Notes: generated by a model not told the origin, from the sequence alone. Counted from the first letter of the stretch, positions 51,418 through 59,916 are shown. The stretch is 64,000 nucleotides of DNA from JAAZIN01 sp964441025 (GCA_964441025.1 CAYTXG010000001.1:124001-188000), one strand, 5' to 3'. Made by a program: numbers and translations.

Positions 51418-52362
51418 TTGAGCGGTACAAAAAGAATGGCCTTACTGTCCTATATCACTGTCTGCATCGTCTGGGGTTCTACCTACCTGGCCATAAGGGT
51501 CGGGGTCAGTGATATGCCGTTTATGCTTTTTGCAGGGGTGCGTTTCACAGTGGCGGGCCTGCTGATCATTTTGTATTCCAGGATAAAAGGGTGGGCTTTT
51601 CCCCCCACCCGCAGGGATGTTGGCTCCACGGTTCTGGCCGGCCTGATGCTGCTCTTTGTCAGCAATAGCTTGATCTGTTGGGCGGAGCAATGGCTGGATT
51701 CAGGCCTGACAGCGTTGCTGATTGCCGCCACCCCCCTGTTCATGGCAGCGCTGGAATTTTTCCTGCCGCAGGCGAAAGGCATCGGGTGGCCTGGCTGGTG
51801 CGGCCTGGCCATCGGTTTTAGCGGCGTGGCGCTGTTGATCGGCCCGGGCTTTCGCCTGGCTGACAACAACCACATTCTGCCGGCCATGCTGGCCGTTCTC
51901 CTGGCGGCGCTGTGCTGGGCTGCCGGTTCGATATTTTTGCAGCGGCGGGCGGTGGGCGGGGATATGATGCCGGCGGTGGGGCTGCAGATGCTCAGCGCCG
52001 GTGTGTCCTTCCTGCTGCTGGCCGTTCTTACCGGCAATTTTTCGCTGGCCGGGGCCACGGTGAGGGGCTTTGCCGCCCTGGCTTACCTGATATTTTTCGG
52101 CTCTATCCTGGCCTACAGCGCTTTTATATACATGATAAAATCCTATCCAGCCGCCAAGGCGGGCACCTACGCCTATATCAACCCCATTGTGGCGGTGCTG
52201 CTGGGCGCCCTGATTTTAAAGGAAGAGATTGCTCCGCGCACCATCCTGGCCTCCGCGGTGATTCTGGGCGGGGTAATACTGGTCCAGGCGGCAAAGGTCA
52301 GGGTAAAACCCTCCCCTTCGGGCAGGCAGGCGGAAACAATAGATGAACCGGGCGGGTTATAA
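51418..52362 (+). CDS. EamA family (DMT) transporter
   Basis: A 314-residue membrane protein with ten predicted helices arranged as two EamA repeats. The first begins ITVCIVWGSTYLAIRVG, the second LAALCWAAGSIFLQRRA, each ending in a short-loop helix pair. The signature YAYINPIVAVLLGALILKE is present. Such proteins usually export metabolites or amino acids; the substrate is unknown. The start is TTG 51418 after GGGGGGATGTATG. The C-terminal tail is polar and contains the same GGGCAGGCAGGC bases as the spoIIP palindrome. Confidence 0.88.
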   Translation: MSGTKRMALLSYITVCIVWGSTYLAIRVGVSDMPFMLFAGVRFTVAGLLIILYSRIKGWAFPPTRRDVGSTVLAGLMLLFVSNSLICWAEQWLDSGLTALLIAATPLFMAALEFFLPQAKGIGWPGWCGLAIGFSGVALLIGPGFRLADNNHILPAMLAVLLAALCWAAGSIFLQRRAVGGDMMPAVGLQMLSAGVSFLLLAVLTGNFSLAGATVRGFAALAYLIFFGSILAYSAFIYMIKSYPAAKAGTYAYINPIVAVLLGALILKEEIAPRTILASAVILGGVILVQAAKVRVKPSPSGRQAETIDEPGGL

Positions 52363-52538
52363 TTAACATCGCTATGAAAGCAAGGGTTTATCAACATAAT
52401 GCCAATAAAAATCAAATAGCCCGATCTATCTGGATAATGTAAACAACCTGGATGGGATGGCATAATTCCCATAAAATAACTGTCTGGAGCATCCTTAATG
52501 GGATGAAGTGTAAATAAATCATTGCGAAAAGAGGGATC

Positions 52539-53243
52539 CTAGGTAAAAAGCTGTTTTACAATGATGTCAAGGCCATCAAAGGCGGGCGAATTCAGCTGTG
52601 CATCGTGGTTGTAAACGCGGTAATCGGCGATGTCCCGCTCCTCGAAGGTGTAAATATAGACCTCTTCCGTGAGGGGGTTAACAATCCAATATTCCTTCAC
52701 GCCGCCGGCCCGATAAAGATCGAGTTTTTTGATCATATCATGGCTGCGGCTGCTTTCGGACAGGACCTCAATTACGATGGCGGGGATGCCGCTGTAGCGG
52801 CCCTGATCATTTATATTTTCCAGATCGCAGATCACCACCACATCCGGCTGTACTACATTGATCAGGTCACCGGTTTGAAGAAATACGTCAAAAGGGGCAA
52901 CTACAGCCTTGCAAGGGCTTTTCTCCAGCCCTTCTTGCAGCTGGCTGACCAGCGCCACAACAATTCTTTGGTGCTGAAAGGAAGGGGAGGCCAAAAGAAA
53001 TACTTCACCTTCGATGTACTCATAGTGCTCATCGCATTTGGAAACAAAATCCAGGAATTCATCCAATGATAACCTCGGCTTGTTTTCGCCATAGGCAGTC
53101 CTTTCTTCAGCTGCGACAGGTGGTTCACAAGCCCCCAGGACTGCAACACGTATGCCGTTGCGGGTGATATATATCTCTTCATAATGCGCGTATTTCAGGT
53201 ACGCCCCAAAATTGTTTTGCACCTCCGTGGATGTCACTTCCAA
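52539..53243 (-). CDS. Phd/YefM-like antitoxin domain fused to Uma2 (DUF820) endonuclease
   Basis: A 234-residue fusion. Residues ~2-45 (TSTEVQNNFGAYLKYAHYEE, then ITRNGIRVAVLG) match the DNA-binding N-terminal fold of Phd/YefM antitoxins. Residues ~58-234 match the Uma2/DUF820 restriction-fold family: QHQRIVVALVSQL, QPDVVVICD, AIVIEVLSESSRSHD and KLDLYRAGGVKEYWIVNP, with the PD-(D/E)xK-type acidic residues present. The start is TTG behind AAGGAGG. A consensus promoter and a palindrome lie upstream (53280-53327), suggesting autoregulation. Uma2 genes multiply in cyanobacteria and some Firmicutes, with unknown function. Confidence 0.8.
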   Translation of the reverse strand: MEVTSTEVQNNFGAYLKYAHYEEIYITRNGIRVAVLGACEPPVAAEERTAYGENKPRLSLDEFLDFVSKCDEHYEYIEGEVFLLASPSFQHQRIVVALVSQLQEGLEKSPCKAVVAPFDVFLQTGDLINVVQPDVVVICDLENINDQGRYSGIPAIVIEVLSESSRSHDMIKKLDLYRAGGVKEYWIVNPLTEEVYIYTFEERDIADYRVYNHDAQLNSPAFDGLDIIVKQLFT

Positions 53244-53279
53244 TTCTCATTCGCCTCCTTATTAGCCAGGATGTTATAT

Positions 53280-53289
53280 ATTAGCTAAT
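53280..53289. promoter_or_regulatory. Palindromic candidate operator ATTAGCTAAT
   Basis: A perfect 10-bp palindrome placed near the expected transcription start of the Phd-Uma2 gene, with a half-site ATTAGC repeated at 53261-53266. It would suit autoregulation by the Phd-like domain. Confidence 0.4.
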
Positions 53290-53298
53290 TATGTACCG

Positions 53299-53327
53299 AT
53301 TATATATGGCAGGCGATTTACTGTCAA
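53299..53327 (-). promoter_or_regulatory. Consensus promoter of the Phd-Uma2 gene
   Basis: On the minus strand TTGACA (53327-53322) and TATAAT (53304-53299), both perfect, with a 17-base spacer. Confidence 0.85.
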
Positions 53328-53445
53328 TTGCGCGCAATCGCTCACGTATAATCTTTCCTAAGGGGATCGGCTCACTCATGATAAAATCTTACCGGGGGGT
53401 ACGATCATTCCGCGGGCCTCAGGTGCGGCCGGGGCCCGCCGCCGG

Positions 53446-53477
53446 TAAAAAAAGAGGCCCGCAATTGCGGGGCCTCC
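53446..53477 (-). terminator. Rho-independent terminator of hisF-pdxS
   Basis: On the minus strand GAGGCCCCGCAATTGCGGGCCTC is followed by a run of T, 30 bases past the pdxS stop. Confidence 0.9.
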
Positions 53478-53507
53478 TCTACTGTTTTTAACTGCAGCCG
53501 CTGTAGT

Positions 53508-54392
53508 CTAGTTCCCCCGCTCTTGCATCCGCTCCGCTTCGCTCAGCGCGGAAATCTCCAGGCCGCGCATGGCTTCGCCAAGCCCCTTTGAAACCTTGAG
53601 CAGGACTGCCGGGTCGTTAAAATGCGCTGTTGCCTGGACAATGGCATCGGCCCGGGCCTGGGGGTTTTCGGATTTGAAGATGCCCGAACCTACAAAGATT
53701 CCATCTGCGCCCAGCTGCATCATCAATGCGGCATCAGCAGGTGTGGCAATACCGCCGGCGGCGTAATTAAGCACCGGAAGCCCTTTTTCCTCCCTGAGCA
53801 GCCTGAGCAGCCCCGGCGCCGCCTTCATCTCCTTGGCCATGTCGGAAAGCTCATCTTCGGGGGCATGGAGCACCCGGCGCAGCCCCTCCATAACCCTGCG
53901 CATATGGCGCACCGCCTCCACAACATTGCCTGTCCCCGGCTCGCCCTTGGTCCGCAGCATGGCCGCTCCTTCGGCCAGCCGCCGCAGCGCTTCGCCGAGA
54001 TCCCTGGCGCCGCAGACAAAGGGGGTTTTGAAAGCATGCTTGTCGATATGGTAGCGCTCGTCCGCCGGTGTCAGCACTTCGCTTTCATCGATAAAATCAA
54101 CATCAAGCGCCTCCAGTATCCGGGCCTCCATAAAATGACCGATCCGTACCTTGGCCATTACCGGGATGTCCACTGCCTCCATGATCCGGAGGACCATTTC
54201 CGGATCCGCCATCCGGGCCACTCCTCCCGAAGCCCGGATATCGGCCGGGACCCTTTCCAGGGCCATAACTGCCACAGCCCCCGCCTTCTCAGCAATTTTT
54301 GCCTGTTCCACGGTGGTGACATCCATGATAACGCCGCCCCGCTTGATCTGGGAGGGGGTGTGTCTGATGCAACTGCTATTTTGCTTCTCCAT
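53508..54392 (-). CDS. pdxS: Pyridoxal 5'-phosphate synthase lyase subunit PdxS
   Basis: Builds PLP from ribose 5-phosphate, glyceraldehyde 3-phosphate and ammonia. The 294-residue product is full length, with GGVIMDVTTVEQAKIAE, the catalytic lysines in VMAKVRIGH and AAMLRTKGEPGTG, and LPVLNYAAGGIATPADAALMMQLGADG. ATG follows AGGAGGAGACTGGG. Its normal glutaminase partner PdxT is not adjacent; instead hisF precedes it by 18 bases. A terminator follows, so the transcript is hisF-pdxS. Confidence 0.96.
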   Translation of the reverse strand: MEKQNSSCIRHTPSQIKRGGVIMDVTTVEQAKIAEKAGAVAVMALERVPADIRASGGVARMADPEMVLRIMEAVDIPVMAKVRIGHFMEARILEALDVDFIDESEVLTPADERYHIDKHAFKTPFVCGARDLGEALRRLAEGAAMLRTKGEPGTGNVVEAVRHMRRVMEGLRRVLHAPEDELSDMAKEMKAAPGLLRLLREEKGLPVLNYAAGGIATPADAALMMQLGADGIFVGSGIFKSENPQARADAIVQATAHFNDPAVLLKVSKGLGEAMRGLEISALSEAERMQERGN

Positions 54393-54410
54393 GTCCCAGT
54401 CTCCTCCTGG

Positions 54411-55226
54411 TTAAATTGTTCTACCGTTTCTGTTCGCTCCACGAACCGGCAGGCTCCTCGCCTTGAGAAATCTCTTGATCTCACCGATGGAGCAGCGGTC
54501 CTGGTGCAGCATCGAGGCTATAAGGACTGCATCTGCTCCCCCTTCGGCAAGGGCCTTGTAAAGATGCTCCAGGGTGCCCGCCCCGCCGGAGGCGATTACG
54601 GGGATGGAAAGGCCGCCGGTAACCATTTTCAACAGGGCCAGGTCGTAGCCCTCCCCCGTTCCGTCCGCATCCATGGACGTAAGCAGGATCTCGCCTGCGC
54701 CCAATTGCTCGGCCTCGCGGGCCCAAAGAGCGGCATCCCGGCCCGTCGGCTGCCGGCCGCCCCTGCTGTATACCTCCCAACGAGGCTCCGATCCCCCGTT
54801 GTCCGGAGGGGATCTGCGGGTGTCGATGGCCACTACTATGCGGCTGCTCCCAAAAAGCCTGGCGCCTTCTGCAAGGAGCGCAGGGTTTTCCAGGGCGGCG
54901 CTCCCGATGGAGACCTTGGTCGCGCCCCATTGCAGCATCTCCTCCATTACTGCCGTCCGGTCAATCCCGCCCCCCACAGTGACAGGGAGTCCCGGCGCCG
55001 CCGTCGTAATGCTTTCAACCAGTTTTAAAGTAAGCCGACGGTTTTTCCCCAGGGCGGCGATGTCGAGTAAAAAAAGCTCATCAGCCCCCTCCCGGGCATA
55101 CAGCGCAGCTCGCTCAATGGGGTCTCCGGCATCCTGCAGGTTGGAAAACTGCACCCCTTTAACGATGCGTCCTTCGTGCAGGTCTAGACAGGGTATAATT
55201 CTGTGATGATGCATGTACGGCTCCAT
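54411..55226 (-). CDS. hisF: Imidazole glycerol phosphate synthase cyclase subunit HisF
   Basis: A 271-residue (beta-alpha)8 barrel that uses ammonia from HisH to form IGP and AICAR in histidine synthesis. The catalytic Asp residues are in RIIPCLDLHEGRIVKGVQF (Asp near 16) and ILLTSMDADGTGEGYD. VTVGGGIDRT and the phosphate loop ASGGAGTLEHL are present. Small departures from consensus are LDLHEGR for LDVKDGR and DADGT for DRDGT. ATG 55226 or ATG 55214 are both possible starts. hisH is not adjacent; hisC lies 1.1 kb away on the other strand. Confidence 0.93.
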   Translation of the reverse strand: MEPYMHHHRIIPCLDLHEGRIVKGVQFSNLQDAGDPIERAALYAREGADELFLLDIAALGKNRRLTLKLVESITTAAPGLPVTVGGGIDRTAVMEEMLQWGATKVSIGSAALENPALLAEGARLFGSSRIVVAIDTRRSPPDNGGSEPRWEVYSRGGRQPTGRDAALWAREAEQLGAGEILLTSMDADGTGEGYDLALLKMVTGGLSIPVIASGGAGTLEHLYKALAEGGADAVLIASMLHQDRCSIGEIKRFLKARSLPVRGANRNGRTI

Positions 55227-55349
55227 CGCTCCCGGCAGCGTTTCTTGAAAAACAAAACGGTGCTCATTTGCACATTGATCTTACCAAAATAATTAATACG
55301 CCGCAAGCCCGCGCGCTTCGATTCTTTCCGCGGAGATCATATCATCAAA

Positions 55350-55385
55350 GGGCCCGCCTCCCTGTTGCCCCGGGGAGACGGGCCC
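55350..55385 (-). terminator. GC-rich hairpin between the deacetylase gene and hisF
   Basis: On the minus strand GGGCCCGTCTCCC pairs with GGGAGGCGGGCCC (one G-T pair), followed by TTTGATGAT. It probably ends the deacetylase transcript, or acts in the hisF leader. Confidence 0.6.
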
Positions 55386-55464
55386 GCGCTGTGGGACTTT
55401 TTTTCTTAACCTGGAGGGCTGTGCATTGCGGCGGCGGTTCTGCCGCCGCTCATGCCGGCAGCTG

Positions 55465-56250
55465 TCATCTTTTTTTGATCTGGGCGCCGCTGTTGGGATC
55501 AATATAATAGCTGTCCTTGTAGATTAGTTCGGAAATGGGAACAATCTCGTAGCCGTGCTTGTGAAAGTAGTCGATGATTCCGGGAAGGGCGTCAGCGGTG
55601 TAAAGGCCGTTGTTATGCATCAGGATAATCGCTCCCTTGTGCGCCCGGCTGGTGACCCGCTCCAGGATCTCCTCTTCGGTCAGGTTTTGCCAATCCAGGG
55701 AATCTATGCTCCACTGAATGGTTTTGTAGCCCAGTCCTTCGGCCGCCTCGATCACCTGGTTGCTGTATTCACCGAAGGGAGGGCGGAAAAGGGTGGTTTT
55801 TTGCCCCGACACCTCTTTGATCAGCTGCTCGACCTTTTCGATCTCCGTCCTGATCTCCTCACCTGTCAGGCTGTTCAGATGGGGATGGGTGAGGGTATGG
55901 TTTCCAATTTCATGGCCTGCTCCGGCAATGAGCCTGACATATTCGGGGTATGCCTCGACCCAGAAACCGGTCAAAAAGAAAGTAGTCTTTATCTCCTTCT
56001 CTTTTAAAAGCTCGAGGATTTTTTCAGTGCGCTCCGCCCCCCAGCTGGCGTCGAAGGAAAGGGCCACTTTCTTTTCATCCGTCTCTACATAATAGATGGG
56101 GACAAGCCGTTCGCCCGGGCTTACCACCGCCGCCAGCCTTCCCGGTATATTGAGCAGGGAAGATAGAAGCAGAATCAACGCCACCAGGCACAGCCCGGCA
56201 ATCAGCCTGATCCGCTCTTTTCTAATCAGCACAGTGACAAACAAGAACAT
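55465..56250 (-). CDS. Polysaccharide deacetylase (sporulation PdaB-like)
   Basis: A 261-residue membrane-anchored deacetylase: one N-terminal helix (IRLIAGLCLVALILLLSSLL) and an outer NodB domain with KVALSFDASWG, the zinc site HEIGNHTLTHPHLNSL, LFRPPFGEYSN, SIDSLDW and LMHNNGLYTADALPGII. The first motif reads SFDASWG, as in PdaB-type proteins, rather than the usual TFDDG. It is probably involved in spore cortex or wall modification. ATG 56250 is preceded by GGGGGGTG; GTG 56298 would add 16 residues. Start uncertain. Confidence 0.85.
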   Translation of the reverse strand: MFLFVTVLIRKERIRLIAGLCLVALILLLSSLLNIPGRLAAVVSPGERLVPIYYVETDEKKVALSFDASWGAERTEKILELLKEKEIKTTFFLTGFWVEAYPEYVRLIAGAGHEIGNHTLTHPHLNSLTGEEIRTEIEKVEQLIKEVSGQKTTLFRPPFGEYSNQVIEAAEGLGYKTIQWSIDSLDWQNLTEEEILERVTSRAHKGAIILMHNNGLYTADALPGIIDYFHKHGYEIVPISELIYKDSYYIDPNSGAQIKKR

Positions 56251-56293
56251 CACCCCCCTAATCGATATGCCTCCGCAAAAAGCTTTATGCTTC

Positions 56294-56322
56294 TTCACTG
56301 CTCCTCACTTTTCGGCTATAAT
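56294..56322 (+). promoter_or_regulatory. sigma-A-type promoter for hisC
   Basis: TTCACT (56294-56299) and TATAAT (56317-56322), 17-base spacer, 36 bases before the hisC start. Confidence 0.6.
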
Positions 56323-56358
56323 AGATGAAAATGTATACTGCTGGAGGAAAGAGACGAG

Positions 56359-57465
56359 ATGAAGGGACCCGCCATACGCCGCTGCCTGGAGATGATCAAG
56401 CCATACGAACCGGGGAAACCCGTTGACGAGGTAAAACGGGAGCTCGGGTTGAGCGATGTGGTCAAGCTTGCTTCAAATGAGAATCCGCTGGGGCCATCAC
56501 CGGCGGCGCAGAGAGCCGTTGCAGAGCTGCTGGGGGGGCTGCACTTTTACCCTGATGGAAGCTGTTATCGGCTAAAAGCGGCCCTGGCAAAAAAATTCGG
56601 CGTCGGCCCGGAAGAACTGATCATCGGCAACGGGACCGATGAGCTGCTGGCTCTGTTAACACTGGCCTATATCAATCCCGGCGATGAGGCTGTTATGGCC
56701 CGGCCCACCTTTTCCGAGTATGAATTTGCCCTGCGGCTGATGGGGGGGATCCCCCGGCCCGTTCCCCTGCTGACAGGCGATGAGTTCAGCTATGATTTCG
56801 GGGCATTTATCGCCGCTGTCAATGAGCGTACCCGGATGCTTTTCATCTGCAGCCCCAACAATCCCACGGGAACGATTGTCCGGCGCGAACTGCTGGAAAA
56901 ATTCCTGGCGTCGCTGCCGTCGTCTGTACTTGTTGTGCTTGATCATGCATATGTTGAATATGTTTCCGATCCCGCACACCCCGACGGCCTTGATTACATC
57001 AGGCAGGGCCGGCCCCTTGTGGTCCTAAGAACTTTTTCCAAAATATACGGCCTGGCCGGTCTGCGGGTAGGTTACGGCATCGCTCCGGCCCCGGTGATTG
57101 CCGATCTGAACCGGGTCAGGGAGCCTTTCAATGTAAATGCCGCGGCCCAGGTTGCTGCCCTGGCTGCCCTGGAAGACGGCGACCACCTGCTCCTCAGCTG
57201 GGATGTTGCCGAAAAGGGCAGGAGGCAGCTGGCGGCGGGACTGGAGCGGATGGGTTTTCAAGCGGTGCCCACTGAGGCCAACTTTTGCTTTGTTGATCTG
57301 AAAACCGATTCGAGGCGCGTTTTCAAGGCTTTGCTTGAGCGCGGGGTTATTGTGCGCAGCGGGGATATTTTCGGATACCCCACTTATATCAGGGTTACCT
57401 GCGGCACTGAAGAGCAGAACCATCGCTTTCTCACCGCCCTTGGGGAAGTGCTCAAGGGCCGGTGA
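56359..57465 (+). CDS. hisC: Histidinol-phosphate aminotransferase
   Basis: A class I/II PLP aminotransferase of histidine synthesis (often also active on aromatic amino acids). The 368-residue product has KLASNENPLGPSPAA (about residue 35), CSPNNPTGTIV, the PLP lysine in RTFSKIYGLAGLRVGYG, and a C-terminal YIRVTCGTEEQN. ATG behind GGAGGAAAGAGACGAG. The stop codon lies inside a perfect 26-bp palindrome. The rest of the his operon is not here apart from hisF. Confidence 0.94.
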   Translation: MKGPAIRRCLEMIKPYEPGKPVDEVKRELGLSDVVKLASNENPLGPSPAAQRAVAELLGGLHFYPDGSCYRLKAALAKKFGVGPEELIIGNGTDELLALLTLAYINPGDEAVMARPTFSEYEFALRLMGGIPRPVPLLTGDEFSYDFGAFIAAVNERTRMLFICSPNNPTGTIVRRELLEKFLASLPSSVLVVLDHAYVEYVSDPAHPDGLDYIRQGRPLVVLRTFSKIYGLAGLRVGYGIAPAPVIADLNRVREPFNVNAAAQVAALAALEDGDHLLLSWDVAEKGRRQLAAGLERMGFQAVPTEANFCFVDLKTDSRRVFKALLERGVIVRSGDIFGYPTYIRVTCGTEEQNHRFLTALGEVLKGR

Positions 57466-57486
57466 ATCCCGGCGCCGGGATTCACC
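57461..57486. terminator. Perfect 26-bp palindrome spanning the hisC stop
   Basis: GGTGAATCCCGGC joined directly to GCCGGGATTCACC, 13-bp arms without a loop. No U tract follows. It may block transcription or bind a dimeric protein; the hisC TGA is at 57463-57465. Confidence 0.6.
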
Positions 57487-57991
57487 AACCGCCTGTGACG
57501 CCCCGGCTTCATTTCAAATAAATTAAACCCACATATTGCACCCTCCCAAAAGCACAACAGGGCAGCTCGCCCGGTTTTCTCATCCCTGGAAAACAAAAGA
57601 TTTGAAAAATAGCTTGACGGGCGACTAAATAAAATTTATCTCCAAATTAGGACATTACAGGAAAACAATATCTTTAATCATCAAGGTATTAGCAGGGATC
57701 GCAGATAGAGCCGGTACCTATTAATATTAAAGGAGGAAGAGCGATGTCTGTCATGGGACACCAGGGACGTACCTTTTTGTCCCACTTCTATTTTGGACGC
57801 ACCTGCTATTATGCACTCCCCTTTTTGTTTCCTGAGTTTACGGTAAAAGCATTCTGCATAGGATTGTATGCTAACAGACTATATCCGGCTACATCCGTAC
57901 CCGGCCTGTTGACAGGCAAAATCAGGTCTAAGCCCCCCCCCCGCTCACTATAATAGATTATAGCTGCGAATAGGCAAGGAGGAAAAGCCCT
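57466..57991. other. Intergenic region hisC to ylbJ, with truncated-looking ORF
   Basis: 526 bases. A well-placed AAAGGAGGAAGAGCG precedes ATG 57744 and a 69-codon frame to 57953. A REP-like palindrome begins ten bases into that frame, so the reading frame looks like a gene start interrupted by a repeat rather than a real protein. A C10 tract lies at 57933-57942 and a TATAAT at 57949-57954. Confidence 0.4.
57754..57784. repeat. REP-like palindrome with TGGGACA arms
   Basis: TGGGACACCAGGGACGTACC…TTGTCCCA, 31 bases, arms TGGGACA/TGTCCCA and inner AGGGACGTACCT. Fourth arm type of the dispersed family. Confidence 0.65.
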
Positions 57992-59305
57992 TTGCGCCCG
58001 GTCATAACCGCTGCGGTAATATTGTTCTTCTTATATCTGCTTTACCGCCTCAGGGATGAATTACCCCGTCAAAAAAAGCATCTTATGGCCTATCTCATCG
58101 CTTTTTGTGCAATATTTATCACTGTCTCCATGGTCCGTTTTCCCAAGGATGCCTACGAAGCTGCGCTGGCAGGGTTGCATATATGGTGGGATATAGTTTT
58201 TCCGGCCCTTCTGCCCTTCTTTGTCATATCGCAGATACTGATCGGGCTGGGCGTTGTGCACATGATGGGTGTGTTTCTGGAGCCGGTGATGCGTCCCCTG
58301 TTCAATGTCCCCGGGGCCGGTTCCTTTGTCATGGCCATGGGCCTGGCTTCGGGTTTTCCCATCGGAGCCGTCTTAACTGCTGATCTGCGCGCTCAGAATC
58401 TGTGCAATCGCGTGGAGGCTGAAAGGCTGCTCAGCTTCAGCAATACCGCAGATCCCCTATTCATGATCGGGGCGGTAGCCGTGGGCATGCTCGGCTATCC
58501 CCAGGCCGGGCTGACCATTGTCCTGTCCCACTATCTTTCCAGCCTCACCCTGGGTTTGCTGATGCGATTTTACCGGCGCAAAGAGGCCGGTTTAGCTGAG
58601 CAGGCTCCACGGCGCGGATCGCTCATTGCCCGAGCGCTGCAGGCCCTTGTGCAGGCGCGGGAAAAAGACGGCCGCCCCTTCGGCAGGCTCATGGGAGAGG
58701 CAATCCAGAAATCGATCGAGACTCTTTTGCTGGTAGGCGGCTTTATCATTCTATTATCTGTGGTCATCCGCATACTCGACCTGATGGGGCTGGTAGGTTT
58801 CCTGGGCCGGGGCATCGGCTCACTGCTTGAACTGACAGGTCTCAGTCCGGCCCTTGCTGCACCCCTGGTCAGCGGTTTTTTTGAAATTGACCTGGGCTGC
58901 CAGGCCGTTGCCGATGCAGCCGGGGTTGCCATGGGGGAAAGATTGATCGCCCTGGGCATGATCATTGCCTGGAGCGGTCTCTCGGTACATTGCCAGGTGG
59001 CCAGTATTATCTCGAAAACCGACCTGCGCATGGCCCCCTACCTGGCTGCCCGGGGCATCCATGCCTTCATAGCGGCAGGCTTCACAGCGCTGCTGATGGG
59101 CCCGGCAGGCGCCCTGTGCAGCGGTATTGTCCTGCCTGTTTTTCTTGAAACGGCGCCTTCGGGCAGCCTCTCCTTCTGGTGCTCCCGAACTATGTTCATG
59201 TTCAACCAGTTTCTGATCTTTCTCGGTTTCCTCACCCTGCTGGCTGCGGCCGTGTACATATTTCGCGCCCTGCGCAATCTTTTTTCCCATACCCGCAGAT
59301 TTTAA
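57992..59305 (+). CDS. ylbJ: Sporulation integral membrane protein YlbJ
   Basis: A 437-residue membrane protein with about ten helices and two nucleoside-recognition (Gate) regions. Visible are FPALLPFFVISQILIGLG, ASGFPIGAVLTADLR, SNTADPLFMIGAVAVGMLG and SGFFEIDLGCQAVA. In Bacillus YlbJ is needed for spore cortex formation and is under sporulation sigma control. The start is TTG 57992 behind AAGGAGGAAAAG. rsmD follows convergently, as in the ylbH-ylbJ neighbourhood of Bacillus. Confidence 0.92.
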   Translation: MRPVITAAVILFFLYLLYRLRDELPRQKKHLMAYLIAFCAIFITVSMVRFPKDAYEAALAGLHIWWDIVFPALLPFFVISQILIGLGVVHMMGVFLEPVMRPLFNVPGAGSFVMAMGLASGFPIGAVLTADLRAQNLCNRVEAERLLSFSNTADPLFMIGAVAVGMLGYPQAGLTIVLSHYLSSLTLGLLMRFYRRKEAGLAEQAPRRGSLIARALQALVQAREKDGRPFGRLMGEAIQKSIETLLLVGGFIILLSVVIRILDLMGLVGFLGRGIGSLLELTGLSPALAAPLVSGFFEIDLGCQAVADAAGVAMGERLIALGMIIAWSGLSVHCQVASIISKTDLRMAPYLAARGIHAFIAAGFTALLMGPAGALCSGIVLPVFLETAPSGSLSFWCSRTMFMFNQFLIFLGFLTLLAAAVYIFRALRNLFSHTRRF

Positions 59306-59331
59306 CGGGCTGCTGCGCCGGGTGCTATAAT

Positions 59332-59916
59332 TCACCGGCTTTTGGCCAGGGAGGCAAGGGCGCGGGGGAGTGAAGCCGCTTCAATAAAGGCGAGTACGGC
59401 ATCGCCGTATCTTCTTTGATCAACATGCTCCTGTTCCTCCGGCCAGAGGCGGCTGCGGGCAAACAACTCGAGCACAAGCAGCCCCCCTTCGCGGAGCAGG
59501 CAGAAACACTCTATGGTTTGAAGCGATTGCGGTATATTTGTTTCCTGGTATGGGGCATCGATAAAGATCAGATCGGCCTGCTGCTTTTTCCTTGTCAGCA
59601 GGTGCAGGGCCCTGTCCACGTCAGCTCCCATCAGCTTTGCCCGGTTTTCCAGGCTGGTGCGGGCCAGGTTTTCCTTGATCAGCTCCAGGTGCATCCTGTT
59701 CCTTTCGACAAAGATACATTCCGATGCACCCCTGCTCAGCGCTTCGATGCCGATGGCGCCGCTGCCGGCAAAAAGATCCCATACTGCCGCCCCGCAGATC
59801 CGCTCACCCAGGATGCTGAACAGCGCTTCCTTCACCCGGTCCGAAGTGGGCCTGACTGCCATTCCCCTGGGGGATTTCAACCTGGTTCCCCCGGCCGATC
59901 CTGCGATTACCCGCAT
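59332..59916 (-). CDS. rsmD: 16S rRNA (guanine-966-N2)-methyltransferase
   Basis: A 194-residue SAM-dependent methyltransferase: MRVIAGSAGGTRLKSP start, VRPTSDRVKEALFSIL, and the SAM loop VWDLFAGSGAIGIEALSRGA. The catalytic (D/N)PPY motif here reads IDAPYQE, an Ala for the first Pro. ATG has AGGAGGGGAGCC upstream. It modifies the small-subunit rRNA. No coaD follows, although rsmD-coaD is the common Firmicute pair. Confidence 0.92.
   Translation of the reverse strand: MRVIAGSAGGTRLKSPRGMAVRPTSDRVKEALFSILGERICGAAVWDLFAGSGAIGIEALSRGASECIFVERNRMHLELIKENLARTSLENRAKLMGADVDRALHLLTRKKQQADLIFIDAPYQETNIPQSLQTIECFCLLREGGLLVLELFARSRLWPEEQEHVDQRRYGDAVLAFIEAASLPRALASLAKSR

Noticed and set aside
53622..55028. 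468-codon open frame antisense to pdxS and hisF
   Set aside because: It spans two well-supported genes on the other strand and has no ribosome site or recognisable domain.
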